DNA of 64,000 bases, taken from Kushneria marisflavi (GTDB lineage: Bacteria > Pseudomonadota > Gammaproteobacteria > Pseudomonadales > Halomonadaceae). The stretch is from assembly GCF_002157205.1 (NCBI RefSeq), contig NZ_CP021358.1, positions 558,001-622,000 on the forward strand, read 5' to 3'. The translations under genes were made by a program, and so were the position numbers. Below, piece by piece: positions 42,135 to 51,111 of this stretch (positions are counted from its first letter, which is position 1; each line of letters begins with the position of its first letter). Below the pieces are notes generated by a model, which worked only from the letters and a program-made list of their open reading frames with translations, had not been told where the DNA came from and ran no database searches.

Positions 42135-44081
42135 TTACTTTTTGTGTGAGGCGTTCTGTCGCCCTCGAAACAGGGGCTGTGTTTCAAGCAGTGGCGTGAT
42201 TCGTTCGGCTCGCATGGATCGAAAGAAATAAAACCCCTGAACAAGATCGACGTTGAGCTCCTGAACCAGCTCCAGCTGCTCGCTGGTTTCGACCCCTTCT
42301 GCGATGACTTCAAGACCGAGTCGGTGCCCGATAAAGACGATACCTGCCAGAATGGCCCGGTCCTGAAGACTCTGAGGCGAATCCATCACAAAGGTACGAT
42401 CGATCTTGAGTGAGGTGACGGGAAACTGCTTTAGATAGGCCAGCGAGGAATAACCGGTGCCGAAGTCATCAATCGCAATTTTCATGCCACGATGGTAAAG
42501 CGTTTGCAAATGGTTCTTTACCGCTTCATCAGCCTGCACCAGAACATTTTCGGTAATCTCGATACCGATATCGCGCATGGAAAGCTGGTAACGCTGCATC
42601 GTTTTTTCCAGCTGCTCAAGCATGATCGTGGTACGCAGATGCTCTCCGGAAAGATTGATGTCCACACGGTAGCCATGGAGTCCCTGCGCCTTCCAGCTGG
42701 CCTGCTGGCGGCAAAGCGCCTCGATGGCCCAATTCCCCAGACTCCCCATCAGCCCAAACCGTTCCGCCAGCGGAATGAACTCTGCAGGAGAGATCATTCC
42801 ACCCTCAGCAGGAAACCAGCGCAGCAACGCCTCCATGCTTTCGATACGACCACTACGCGATATCTGGGGCTGAAAATGCAGCGCCAGCTCTTGTTGATCG
42901 ATGGCATTTTCCAGACGCTTGAGCAGTTCATGCTGATAAATCAGATCGCGGTGAAACTCGTGACTGAATATCTGAAACCGGCTTTCACCCGGCATCCGGG
43001 CACGGTTGCGCGCGACATTGGCGGCATAGACCAGTGACTGGGCATCTTCGCCATTATCAGGAAAAAGGCTGATGCCCTGACTGACCGTGATGTGATGAGA
43101 CTTGCCATCCAGCAGAAATGGCAGTTCAAACATGCTGTTGACCCGGTCGATCAACTGCAGGGCATGGCGTCTTGAATCAAGGTGTGTGCAGGCCATGATG
43201 AATTCGTCATTGCCAAACCGTGCCAGTAAATCGGAAGTGTAACTGTTCTGGGAGAGCCGCTCGGCGACCTGAGTCAGTAGATGATTTCCTTGCTCATATC
43301 CCAGCGAGTCATTGATTTCGGAGAAATTCTCGATGTCGATAAACAGGACCGCCAAGGGCGCCCGATGACGATCCTCATCCTCGATCAATCGGTTGAGCTC
43401 GGCAATGAAAGCTGCACGATTAGGCAGTAGCGTCAGCGGGTCATAACGCCGAATGAATTCAAGATCACGATGTGCCTGCTTTTGCACTGACAGATCAACA
43501 TCCACACAAAACATCAGCGGATTATTGGTGTGCTGTCCAAGCATCACGTGGTGCGAAAAGACCGCCACGTTCCGCCCTGACTTGTGTACCAGCTCCATTT
43601 CACTGGCCGGGATTTCTACCCCTTCGTTGATCCAGCTCTGGTGCGCACGTATGACCGACTCGCGCATGCCTTTCGGAATGATCAGCTCTTCAAACCGACA
43701 GCCCATCACCTCATCAGGCATGTAGCCATAGAGCTGGGTACTGGCGGCATTCCAGTAAATGACGCGTCGTTTACGATCATAGCCCTGCACGGCAACGCGC
43801 GGCAGGCTTTCAAGCAGCGCTCGAAAGCGCTGTTCGCTGCGGTCATAGCGCAAACGCTCATGGCTGCTAAGACGATTGTCCGGATAGTGAAGCTGTTGAT
43901 AGAGCTGTCGATTACGCAGCCGGGTACGATGCCAGGCAAACAGCACGGCGACCAGTGCCAGTCCCAGAATCATGATCGCCAGATTGCGCGCACCAAAAAA
44001 AGATGTGACCACCAGCACCGATATCAGGCCTGTCATCCATAGAACAAGACCATAGCGCAGGTACTTGTGCGAAATGCGCAT
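42135..44081 (-). CDS. PAS-GGDEF-EAL protein, probably a c-di-GMP phosphodiesterase
   Basis: 648 residues. Two N-terminal membrane helices (about 10-50), a PAS domain (about 85-200), GGDEF domain (about 215-375) and EAL domain (about 385-640). The GGDEF signature is altered to FGNDEF, which still keeps the DEF part. The EAL domain has MEALLRW, DINLSGEHLR, IEITENVL, IDDFGTGYSSLAYLKQFPV, LKIDRTFV and VIAEGVET, all expected catalytic positions. Degradation of c-di-GMP is therefore likely, with a weak or regulatory GGDEF domain. A transmembrane anchor with PAS suggests sensing near the membrane. Confidence 0.9.
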   Translation of the reverse strand: MRISHKYLRYGLVLWMTGLISVLVVTSFFGARNLAIMILGLALVAVLFAWHRTRLRNRQLYQQLHYPDNRLSSHERLRYDRSEQRFRALLESLPRVAVQGYDRKRRVIYWNAASTQLYGYMPDEVMGCRFEELIIPKGMRESVIRAHQSWINEGVEIPASEMELVHKSGRNVAVFSHHVMLGQHTNNPLMFCVDVDLSVQKQAHRDLEFIRRYDPLTLLPNRAAFIAELNRLIEDEDRHRAPLAVLFIDIENFSEINDSLGYEQGNHLLTQVAERLSQNSYTSDLLARFGNDEFIMACTHLDSRRHALQLIDRVNSMFELPFLLDGKSHHITVSQGISLFPDNGEDAQSLVYAANVARNRARMPGESRFQIFSHEFHRDLIYQHELLKRLENAIDQQELALHFQPQISRSGRIESMEALLRWFPAEGGMISPAEFIPLAERFGLMGSLGNWAIEALCRQQASWKAQGLHGYRVDINLSGEHLRTTIMLEQLEKTMQRYQLSMRDIGIEITENVLVQADEAVKNHLQTLYHRGMKIAIDDFGTGYSSLAYLKQFPVTSLKIDRTFVMDSPQSLQDRAILAGIVFIGHRLGLEVIAEGVETSEQLELVQELNVDLVQGFYFFRSMRAERITPLLETQPLFRGRQNASHKK

Positions 44082-44280
44082 CTCCGATTAATCCTGATCT
44101 GACCCGGTGAAGGGTCCGCTGGTCAAAAATACTGGCGTCTCTCATCAGCATAACAGCTTACGCCATGTCACAAGGAATAAGCGAGACGTTACCAGTGTTC
44201 TGGCATTCACCCTCATTTCCAATCAATGCCTGTCTTTGCTCATCAATCCCCTTCTGAAAGTCCATAACATTTGAGTGCGG

Positions 44281-44302
44281 ACTGTCGGCAAACGCCGACA
44301 GT
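44281..44302 (+). promoter_or_regulatory. Perfect hairpin before the dioxygenase gene
   Basis: ACTGTCGGC (44281-44289), AAAC, GCCGACAGT (44294-44302): a 9-bp perfect inverted repeat 35 bp before the start. It may be an operator or a 5'-UTR hairpin; the core TGTCGGC/GCCGACA also occurs in the palindrome after the gene. Confidence 0.45.
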
Positions 44303-44336
44303 TGACGCATTTCATTATTCTTTCAGGAGAAAAAAG

Positions 44337-45092
44337 ATGACCACAACCAATGCACAGTCCTTCTGGCAGCACAATGTCCCGGCAGCGCTCGGCGAACATG
44401 ACTGGTGCTTTACCCAGGTTCGTGACCGTGTCGACCTGAGTGCCTGGCAGGCCTTTACCCGGAACCTTCCGCGTGACCCCTACGTTGATCGTCGCTGGAA
44501 GCGCATGTCCTGGCTGGCGATTGATGAGCTGGGTCGTATGAAAGATCTGGGTGAGTGCCCCATGGCCCAGGGTGGACAGTATAACGATGCCGAAAGCATG
44601 GCGGACAAGCTGCGCTGGTATCCGGCTCTTGAGCAGGATTTTCTGGACCGGCCCGACGTCCGCGCCTTTGTCGAAGCCTGGGCAGGACTCTGGGGACTGG
44701 GTGCCAATGAGCCCATCCTGATGCAGATCACAGGCGTCAGGGGCTCGGGCGAGCTTGACCCTCTTCAGGGCCAGGGCATTCATGCCGACGGCTGCCGCTA
44801 TCTGAGCATCATGGTGCTGGACCGTGACAACGTCAGCGGTGCTGAAAGTGTGCTTTACGCAGATCGTGCAGGCCAGGCGTTGCTGGCTGATCAGGTCATG
44901 GAACCCGGCGATGTGCTTCATCTGCGTGATGACCGCCTCTTTCACGGCGCCAAGGCGCTGCGTCAGGACGACCCGGGCCAGCCCTATGAGCGATTTATCA
45001 TCATCATCAACTCAAGCTTCGTGGATGGTTTTCAAAATCGCATGCTGCGTCGCTACTTCCCGGAAGCTGTCATTCATGAACATATTGCCTGA
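44337..45092 (+). CDS. 2OG-Fe dioxygenase family protein (amino-acid hydroxylase type)
   Basis: 251 residues. The core reads LQGQGIHADGCRYLSIMVLD (His-x-Asp iron ligands), SGAESVLYADRAGQALL, then PGDVLHLRDDRLFHGAKALR (second His) and a YERFIIIINSSF strand carrying the oxoglutarate Arg. This fits the 2OG-Fe_Oxy_2 family (PF10014), which includes bacterial isoleucine 4-dioxygenase and other free amino-acid hydroxylases. ATG at 44337 has AGGAGA 6 nt upstream. It stands alone between hairpins, so substrate and pathway are not indicated. Confidence 0.75.
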   Translation: MTTTNAQSFWQHNVPAALGEHDWCFTQVRDRVDLSAWQAFTRNLPRDPYVDRRWKRMSWLAIDELGRMKDLGECPMAQGGQYNDAESMADKLRWYPALEQDFLDRPDVRAFVEAWAGLWGLGANEPILMQITGVRGSGELDPLQGQGIHADGCRYLSIMVLDRDNVSGAESVLYADRAGQALLADQVMEPGDVLHLRDDRLFHGAKALRQDDPGQPYERFIIIINSSFVDGFQNRMLRRYFPEAVIHEHIA

Positions 45093-45145
45093 GGCTTGAG
45101 ACAGGCAAATGATTTGATGACATTCCTTTAACCATAAAAGGAGCC

Positions 45146-45169
45146 GCCGGCCGACATATGTCGGCCGGC
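45146..45169. terminator. 24-bp perfect palindrome between dioxygenase and tag genes
   Basis: GCCGGCCGACAT followed by its exact complement ATGTCGGCCGGC. It lies between two convergent genes; on the minus strand it is followed by GGCTCCTTTTATG, so a terminator is likely, without a perfect T-run. Confidence 0.55.
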
Positions 45170-45185
45170 ACCCTGCCCATTGGTC

Positions 45186-45782
45186 TCATGACCGCGGCAT
45201 GCGGGGCTCCCCCATCGCCGCAACCACCCGGCGCCGATGACAATCCGGCGCATGGTCATTGACCATCCCCGTTGCCTGCATCCAGGCATACACGATCGTA
45301 GGCCCGACAAACTTGAAGCCTCTTGCCTTGAGTGCTTTTGAAAACGCAGCTGACAGCGGCGTTTGCGTTGGCACGGGCGGCAGGCCTTGAATCGGTCGAT
45401 CGCCTATCATTGACCAGCAAAAGGTTGCGAAGTCCTCCCCCTGATCCTGCATGCTTAAAAACGCCTGAGCATTGCCAATGGCTGACTCAATCTTGGCACG
45501 TGAGCGAATGATGCCTGCATTGAGCAGCAGCCGTTCGACATCCTGCTCGGTAAAGCGGGCAACACGCTCGGGATCAAATCCTTCAAAGGCCTCGCGAAAG
45601 GCATCACGCTTTTTCAACACGACCAGCCACGAAAGGCCGGCCTGAAAGCCATCAAGGATCAGCTTCTCCCACAGGGCCTGACTGTCGAACTCCGGCACGC
45701 CCCATTCATGATCGTGGTAGTGCGCCAGTACAGGATTTCCCTGAACCCACGTGCATCGTACTGGTGAGGGCATATCCTTCAT
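45186..45782 (-). CDS. tag: DNA-3-methyladenine glycosylase I
   Basis: 198 residues. Tag features: CTWVQGNPVLAHYHDHEWGV at the N-terminus, LWEKLILDGFQAGLSWLVVL, AGIIRSRAKIESAIGNAQAF, FKFVGPTIVYAWMQATGMVNDH and a C-terminal H-x-x-x-C zinc site (DHAPDC). Removes 3-methyladenine from alkylated DNA. No LexA box or Ada-type site was seen in front of it. Confidence 0.95.
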   Translation of the reverse strand: MKDMPSPVRCTWVQGNPVLAHYHDHEWGVPEFDSQALWEKLILDGFQAGLSWLVVLKKRDAFREAFEGFDPERVARFTEQDVERLLLNAGIIRSRAKIESAIGNAQAFLSMQDQGEDFATFCWSMIGDRPIQGLPPVPTQTPLSAAFSKALKARGFKFVGPTIVYAWMQATGMVNDHAPDCHRRRVVAAMGEPRMPRS

Positions 45783-45886
45783 GAGACATCTCCGGTGTTA
45801 TTTCACTGATACGGTCTGGCGCGCCAGTATTTCCCGCGGATATCCGACAGAAAACCATATCCGCATCTACCCTGAAGGTTCACTTC

Positions 45887-46411
45887 ATGCTTCTTCAAAG
45901 AGCGGCGCTCATGAACCCCATTCTGCATACAATCGTGGTCGGTATTTTAAGTTATCTGATCCTGATCATCGTTTTGCGCGTCTCCGGCAAGCGAACCCTG
46001 TCAAAATGGAACGCCTTCGATTTTGTCACCACCATCGCGCTGGGCTCCATTCTGGCCACTGCGCTGACCTCAACGCAGGTCTCCCTCGCCCAGAGCATTA
46101 CCGCATTTGTGGTGATCGTGATGCTGCAGTTTGTGATCACCTTCTTCTCGGTGCGTTCACGCGGCGTGCTCAAGTTGATTAAGTCCCAGCCCACCCTGCT
46201 GCTTTTCAGGGGGCAGTACTGCTGTGATGCCATGCAGCGCGAGCGGGTGGCAAAGACAGAAATCATGGCCGCCATTCGTGAAAAGGGCATGGCCGATGTC
46301 GAGAAGGTTCACGCCGTTGTTCTGGAAACCGATGGTAGTTTCAGTGTGATTGGCAGTGCTGGAGATCACGACTCGGCACTGGAGGGTGTCGACGGCCTCC
46401 CGGGGCAATAG
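45887..46411 (+). CDS. DUF421 (YetF/YcaP-like) membrane protein
   Basis: 174 residues. Three N-terminal membrane helices (TIVVGILSYLILIIVLRVSG; FVTTIALGSILATAL; ITAFVVIVMLQFVITFF) with the family motif GKRTLSKWNAFDFVTTIALG, then the small cytoplasmic domain with QPTLLLFRGQYCCDAMQRER and IREKGMADVEKVHAVVLETDGSFSV (a TDG-x-x-SV ending is typical). Function unknown. ATG at 45887 or 45911 are both possible starts. Confidence 0.85.
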   Translation: MLLQRAALMNPILHTIVVGILSYLILIIVLRVSGKRTLSKWNAFDFVTTIALGSILATALTSTQVSLAQSITAFVVIVMLQFVITFFSVRSRGVLKLIKSQPTLLLFRGQYCCDAMQRERVAKTEIMAAIREKGMADVEKVHAVVLETDGSFSVIGSAGDHDSALEGVDGLPGQ

Positions 46412-46524
46412 GCAGAAAAAGGCCCCTTTCAAGGGGGTTGATCATCCCATGGCATGCGTTCGGCACAGTGCAAAATAGAGCATCACACCCCGGACGTCTT
46501 CCATGATCCTGTCGGTATCTGCTC

Positions 46525-47139
46525 ATGCCCCTTCATCGCGCTTTTGCCGCCACGCTGTTGACCGGCTGCCTTGCCCTGCCTTTCACATCATCCGCCAAAG
46601 CCTTCACCTGGTGGGACGACAGCCGCGAGATGGCCATTACCCAATCGAGAGCTGAACTGGTTCAACAGGTGCGTCAGTATCAGGGACTGGCGCAGCTGCA
46701 GTACGTCAACAGAGTGGTCAATAACGCCGCGCGCCAGCAGGAAGAAGAAGGCACTGACATCTGGAAAGGCTTTGATCGTCTAACCCGTGAGGGCTACGGC
46801 GACTGCGAGGACTTTGCCATCGCCAAATACCAGATATTGCGCGAGGTCGGCATGTCATCCGACAGGCTCGATTTTCTGGCGGCCAGGGATACCCTCACCC
46901 CTACCTATCACGCCGTATTGCGCTATCGAAAGCAGGACGGCAGTTATCTGATCCTTGATAACCTCACCCCACTGATACTGCCTCAGACACAGCGTACCGA
47001 CCTCACCCCTATCGTGGCCTTTGACCAGACCCATAGCCTGCTCTGGAAGGGTGGACACTTCGTCCCGGTCGCCCCGACACACATCAAACTGGGGGGCACA
47101 CTGCTGAGCGAGCGTATGGCCAGGCTGATGCACTACTGA
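46525..47139 (+). CDS. LapG-like transglutaminase-fold cysteine protease (BTLCP)
   Basis: 204 residues with a signal peptide (CLALPFTSSAKA). Catalytic residues: Cys in YGDCEDFAIAKY, His in PTYHAVLRYR, Asp in YLILDNLTP. The domain starts with FNRVVNNA-like LQYVNRVVNNAARQQEEEG, as in bacterial transglutaminase-like cysteine proteinases such as LapG, the periplasmic protease that cuts the biofilm adhesin LapA. No LapD receptor or LapA-like adhesin is in the window, so the target is unknown. Confidence 0.82.
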   Translation: MPLHRAFAATLLTGCLALPFTSSAKAFTWWDDSREMAITQSRAELVQQVRQYQGLAQLQYVNRVVNNAARQQEEEGTDIWKGFDRLTREGYGDCEDFAIAKYQILREVGMSSDRLDFLAARDTLTPTYHAVLRYRKQDGSYLILDNLTPLILPQTQRTDLTPIVAFDQTHSLLWKGGHFVPVAPTHIKLGGTLLSERMARLMHY

Positions 47140-47151
47140 GCCGGCGAGCTC

Positions 47152-47751
47152 TCAGGCTGCCAGTGCTGCTTTCAGATACGCGCGAAGCGGTGCATTCTTG
47201 AACTGACACTTCAGATACCAGAGCTGCCGGGGCGTCATGGCTTTCGGGCGCATCATGTAGAGCACTTCTGCCATGGTCGGTACGAAGGGTTTCAACAGAA
47301 GCGCCATGCCCGCCTCTTCCGGCGTTCGATTGCCCTTGAGACTGTTGCAGCGCTGACAACAGGCCACCGCATTGAGCATCGAAAGTCGCCCGCCACGGGA
47401 TCGGGGTAGAATGTGATCGATGGTCAGGGCCTGGCGCGTCACCGTCACGCCACAGTAGGCGCAGCAAAGGCCTTCACGGTATTTGCACAGCACCCGATTA
47501 AAGCCGGTGTGCTCGAACGCCAGCATGGCATTGACCGACGGCGAGACCCCGATGACCTCAGGAATATCAATAAACGACTGCCTGCCGGTTAGTGAGCTGG
47601 TGCCGCCGTGCAGTCGATAAGCGGCCTCACCATCAGCCCACACCACACCACCTTCAGAGGCACGCGACATCAATACCGCAGCTTCTTCAAGCGTCAACCA
47701 GTCGATCGGGATGCCGGAGGCATGTAGACGTAACACCATGGGTTGGCGCAT
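47152..47751 (-). CDS. HNH endonuclease
   Basis: 199 residues from the ATG at 47751; a GTG further upstream (47787) is less likely. The HNH motif is complete: CCAYCGVTVTRQALTIDHIL, PRSRGGRLSMLNAVACCQRC, then NSLKGNRTPEEAGM, with paired CxxC zinc sites. The N-terminal half resembles stand-alone HNH proteins common in proteobacterial chromosomes. The role is unknown; no mobile context is seen around it. Confidence 0.85.
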   Translation of the reverse strand: MRQPMVLRLHASGIPIDWLTLEEAAVLMSRASEGGVVWADGEAAYRLHGGTSSLTGRQSFIDIPEVIGVSPSVNAMLAFEHTGFNRVLCKYREGLCCAYCGVTVTRQALTIDHILPRSRGGRLSMLNAVACCQRCNSLKGNRTPEEAGMALLLKPFVPTMAEVLYMMRPKAMTPRQLWYLKCQFKNAPLRAYLKAALAA

Positions 47752-47891
47752 AACACGAAACTCCCCACGAGTCGAGACGATACCCACGATCCTACACCAC
47801 TATGTCATTACCATGACAATCCCTTCATAAGTCTCTATTTATCCAGATGCTGCCCTGAATGACGCAAGCCGGACCTCACGTTTGACATTGC

Positions 47892-47929
47892 ACCGTTCCA
47901 TATATAAAACGTTTTATATATGGAACGGT
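47892..47929. promoter_or_regulatory. 38-bp perfect palindromic operator
   Basis: ACCGTTCCATATATAAAAC (47892-47910) is followed directly by its exact reverse complement (47911-47929). It lies 30 bp before the XRE-cupin regulator, overlapping where its promoter should be, and is most likely the autoregulatory site of that protein, which also drives azlCD. Confidence 0.75.
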
Positions 47930-47959
47930 CGAGATCGTCGATTACTGGAGCAAAGATTC

Positions 47960-48487
47960 ATGGATAATCATGCCCTGCAGCGTCTTGGACACCACCTCAC
48001 GACAATGCGCCAGCAAAGGGCGTGGTCACTGAGCCTTCTGGCAGAAAAGGCCGGCATTGCCAAGTCAAGCCTGTCACGACTTGAGCAGGGCCAGGGCAAC
48101 CCCACCCTCGATACCCTGTGGCGTCTGGCACTGCAACTGGAAACACCTTTCAGCGCGCTGATCGCCGAAACCCTGGGCAGCGTCACTGACGGCAATATCT
48201 CGATCTCCCTGCTCAAGCGTCATCATGATGCCCTGCCCGTCGACATCTATCTCATGACGCTGGCTCCCAACGCCTCGCGTCATGCCCACCCGCATGCCAT
48301 GGGCACTCGTGAAACAATCCAGGTCATCGGCGGCAGTCTGCAGGCCGGCGTCGAGCAGGCACCGCTTACGCTGATCATCGGAGAGATTCATCAGTTTGCG
48401 GCGGATCAGCCGCACCTCTACAGAGCAGGCCCAACGGGTGCCACGGCACTGGTCACCATCTTTTATGCCAAAGGAGACATGACATGA
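47960..48487 (+). CDS. XRE-family regulator with cupin domain
   Basis: 175 residues. N-terminal helix-turn-helix (about 5-60: LGHHLTTMRQQRAWSLSLLA, EKAGIAKSSLSRLEQGQGNP) and a C-terminal small cupin (about 100-170: ASRHAHPHAMGTRETIQVIG, FAADQPHLYRAGP). Such HTH-cupin proteins commonly sit before amino-acid exporter genes and sense a small ligand. The start at 47960 has GGAG 9 nt upstream; the palindrome is just before it. It overlaps azlC by 4 nt (ATGA), so regulator and exporter are co-expressed. Confidence 0.88.
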   Translation: MDNHALQRLGHHLTTMRQQRAWSLSLLAEKAGIAKSSLSRLEQGQGNPTLDTLWRLALQLETPFSALIAETLGSVTDGNISISLLKRHHDALPVDIYLMTLAPNASRHAHPHAMGTRETIQVIGGSLQAGVEQAPLTLIIGEIHQFAADQPHLYRAGPTGATALVTIFYAKGDMT

Positions 48488-49176
48488 CCGCCACGTGGCA
48501 AATGGGCGCTCGCGAAGCCCTGCCACTGCTGAGTGGCTATCTGCCGGCGGCACTCTCCTTTGGTTTGGTGGCCAATCAGGCGGGTTTCAGTCCGTTTGAA
48601 GCCACGGCCCTGTCGCTGTTGATCTATGCCGGAGCCTCGCAGTTTCTGTTTGTGGGCATGATTGCGGGCGGCGCGCCGCTATGGCTGACGGTGGTCATGA
48701 CGCTATTGATCAATGCCCGCCACGCGATCTATGCCATATCACTTGCCCCATGGGTGACACAAAGTCGTCGATGGCCGTGGCTGATGCATGGCCTGACGGA
48801 TCAGGTGTTTGCGCTGGCGCATTACCGCCTGCCGCTACTGGATGAGAAAGAGCGCACGAGCTGGTTTTTCGGTACCGCCATTGTGGCCTGGCTGGGTTGG
48901 GCGGGTGGCACCCTGCTGGGTAGCCTCATCGGTGAGCAACTGATCGAGCAGTGGCCGTTACTGGCCAGTGCCATGGCCTTTGCACTGTCGGCACTTTTTT
49001 TGGTGCTGCTGGCACCGCGTGTGACGTCCGCGCGATGGAGTAGTGCGCTACTGATCAGTGCTTTTGCGGCGCTGATACTGGCGCTCAATCACATAACCAA
49101 CATCGCCGTGCCAATGGCAGCAGCGCTTGGCGCTCTTTGCTTTTATCTTTTGACGGAAAGTGCAGCGAGGAGCTGA
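48484..49176 (+). CDS. azlC: Branched-chain amino acid exporter, large subunit AzlC
   Basis: 230 residues, membrane protein with six or seven helices. AzlC/YgaZ pattern: REALPLLSGYLPAALSFGLV, SLLIYAGASQFLFVGMI, LLINARHAIYAISLAPWV and GLTDQVFALAHYRL. With AzlD it forms an exporter of branched-chain or related amino acids. Coupled to the regulator by a 4-nt overlap. Confidence 0.92.
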   Translation: MTATWQMGAREALPLLSGYLPAALSFGLVANQAGFSPFEATALSLLIYAGASQFLFVGMIAGGAPLWLTVVMTLLINARHAIYAISLAPWVTQSRRWPWLMHGLTDQVFALAHYRLPLLDEKERTSWFFGTAIVAWLGWAGGTLLGSLIGEQLIEQWPLLASAMAFALSALFLVLLAPRVTSARWSSALLISAFAALILALNHITNIAVPMAAALGALCFYLLTESAARS

Positions 49177-49178
49177 CC

Positions 49179-49517
49179 ATGAACAGCGCTGTCTGGTGGG
49201 CCGCTTGTGCCACGGCCGTGGGGACCCTGCTGATTCGAATGTTACCGCTTTATCTGATGCAGCGGCGTCTGAGCCGTTCGTCCGACACCGAGGGGAAGGT
49301 GACCATACCAGCATGGCCATCGATACTGGCACCGCTGATGATTGCGGCCCTTTTGGGAGTGTCGCTGGCGCCTCAGCCGGTCAATGCGGTGAGCTGGGTC
49401 AGTACGCTGATCGCAAGCCTCGTCACGCTGACCCTGTGGTACAAAACACGAACGCTGGGGCTACCGGTGGCGGCCGGGGTGGCCGCCTATGCGCCGGTAC
49501 TGTTGATCGGGTCATGA
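49179..49517 (+). CDS. azlD: Branched-chain amino acid exporter, small subunit AzlD
   Basis: 112 residues, four helices. Contains the small-subunit segments AVGTLLIRMLPLYLMQRR, WPSILAPLMIAALLGVSLA and LGLPVAAGVAAYAPVLL. ATG at 49179 with GAGGAG 6 nt upstream, 2 nt after the azlC stop. Confidence 0.88.
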   Translation: MNSAVWWAACATAVGTLLIRMLPLYLMQRRLSRSSDTEGKVTIPAWPSILAPLMIAALLGVSLAPQPVNAVSWVSTLIASLVTLTLWYKTRTLGLPVAAGVAAYAPVLLIGS

Positions 49518-49544
49518 GGCTGACCGCATGACCCGACCAGACGC

Positions 49545-50933
49545 TCAGCACTCGATGGCGTTGACGGCCAGCCCGTAATTGACGGCCAGCCCGCCCAGCG
49601 AGGTTTCCTTGTATTTGCTCTGCATGTCCCGACCAGTATCGCGCATGGTACGGATGGCATGATCCAGCGAAATAAAGTGGCTGCCATCGCCATTAAGCGC
49701 AAACTGAGCGGCATTGATCGCCTTGACCGACGCAATGGCATTACGCTCGATACACGGCACCTGAACCAGACCGCCGACCGGGTCGCAGGTCAGGCCGAGA
49801 TTGTGCTCAAGGCCGATTTCGGCGGCGTTTTCCACCTGCTCGGGCGTGCCCCCCATGACCTGGCACAGACCGGCAGCGGCCATGGCGCAGGCCGAACCCA
49901 CTTCTCCCTGGCACCCGACTTCGGCACCGGAGATCGAGGCGTTTTTCTTGCACAGAATACCGATGGCACCGGCCGTCAACAGGAAGTCGACGACGCCACG
50001 CTCACAGGCACTCTCTTCAAACTTCATCCAGTAGCCAAGCACTGCTGGAATAATACCGGCGGCGCCATTGGTGGGTGCCGTCACCATGCGCCCACCGGCG
50101 GCGTTTTCTTCATTGACTGCCAGGGCAAACAGATTGACCCAGTCCATCGCTGAAAAGGTGGTCGCGATCAGGTTTTTCTCGGCGCGCTCAAGCCTGGCCA
50201 GCAGACCTGAGGCACGACGGCGAACGTTGAGGCCGCCCGGGAGTACACCGGTTTGCTCAAGCCCCTTGGCGATACAGGCCTGCATCGCCTGCCAGATACC
50301 GAAGAGCTCCTGACGCACTTCCTCTTCACTGCGCCAGACCAGCTCATTGGCCATCATGACCTGGGCGATGCTCATGTTCTCGCGCTTGCAGATCTCAAGC
50401 AGCGCGTCGGCGCTTTCGAAATCATAGGGCAGCGTGATGCCGGGCTCGACATCAGCATTTTCTTCATCGGCACCATTAATAACAAAGCCGCCGCCCACCG
50501 AATACCAGGTCTGGGTGATGTTGCTGCCATCCCTGAGCGTGGCCACCAGCGTCATGGCGTTGGGGTGACGCGGCAGTGGCTCGTTGGACCAGTAAAAGTC
50601 CCGCTCCCACAAAAAGGGCACGCTGACCCGCCCCCCCAGGCGCAGCACCTGTGACTCCAGCAGCTCATCAATGGCCGGCGCGATGATGTCCGGATCGATC
50701 GAGGCCGGCAGCTCTCCCATCAGTCCCATGATGACCGCGCGGTCGGTACCGTGCCCGACCCCGGTGGCTGACAGTGAACCGTGAAGATGGATCTCCATAC
50801 CGGTAACGCGTGAGGTCGCCTGACGTTCTTCCAGCGCATCCAGAAAAAATTTGGCCGCGCGCATCGGGCCAACCGTGTGCGAGCTGGATGGGCCGATGCC
50901 GATATTGAACAATTCGAAGACGCTGATAGGCAT
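49545..50933 (-). CDS. sdaA: L-serine ammonia-lyase (4Fe-4S type)
   Basis: 462 residues. Single-chain L-serine deaminase: [20 protein letters not shown] at the N-terminus (beta domain), [20 protein letters not shown], and the iron-sulfur cysteines in [20 protein letters not shown] and [20 protein letters not shown]. Converts L-serine to pyruvate and ammonia. Divergent from a LysR-type gene, its likely regulator. Confidence 0.97.
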   Translation of the reverse strand: MPISVFELFNIGIGPSSSHTVGPMRAAKFFLDALEERQATSRVTGMEIHLHGSLSATGVGHGTDRAVIMGLMGELPASIDPDIIAPAIDELLESQVLRLGGRVSVPFLWERDFYWSNEPLPRHPNAMTLVATLRDGSNITQTWYSVGGGFVINGADEENADVEPGITLPYDFESADALLEICKRENMSIAQVMMANELVWRSEEEVRQELFGIWQAMQACIAKGLEQTGVLPGGLNVRRRASGLLARLERAEKNLIATTFSAMDWVNLFALAVNEENAAGGRMVTAPTNGAAGIIPAVLGYWMKFEESACERGVVDFLLTAGAIGILCKKNASISGAEVGCQGEVGSACAMAAAGLCQVMGGTPEQVENAAEIGLEHNLGLTCDPVGGLVQVPCIERNAIASVKAINAAQFALNGDGSHFISLDHAIRTMRDTGRDMQSKYKETSLGGLAVNYGLAVNAIEC

Positions 50934-51111
50934 GTTGTCACCCCATAATCGGTGTAAGGAGCGCTAAACCATTATTGGATTTGTGCGCGATGAGGCCAGC
51001 ATGTATTGCCTTTGAGCGCCTTTCAAAGCATAAATAGGCGACCAGGGTTTAGTTATTCTAAACCATCAACCATATCGGCCTTATATGGGCCACCGCTGAT
51101 GCCGAGTTTTT

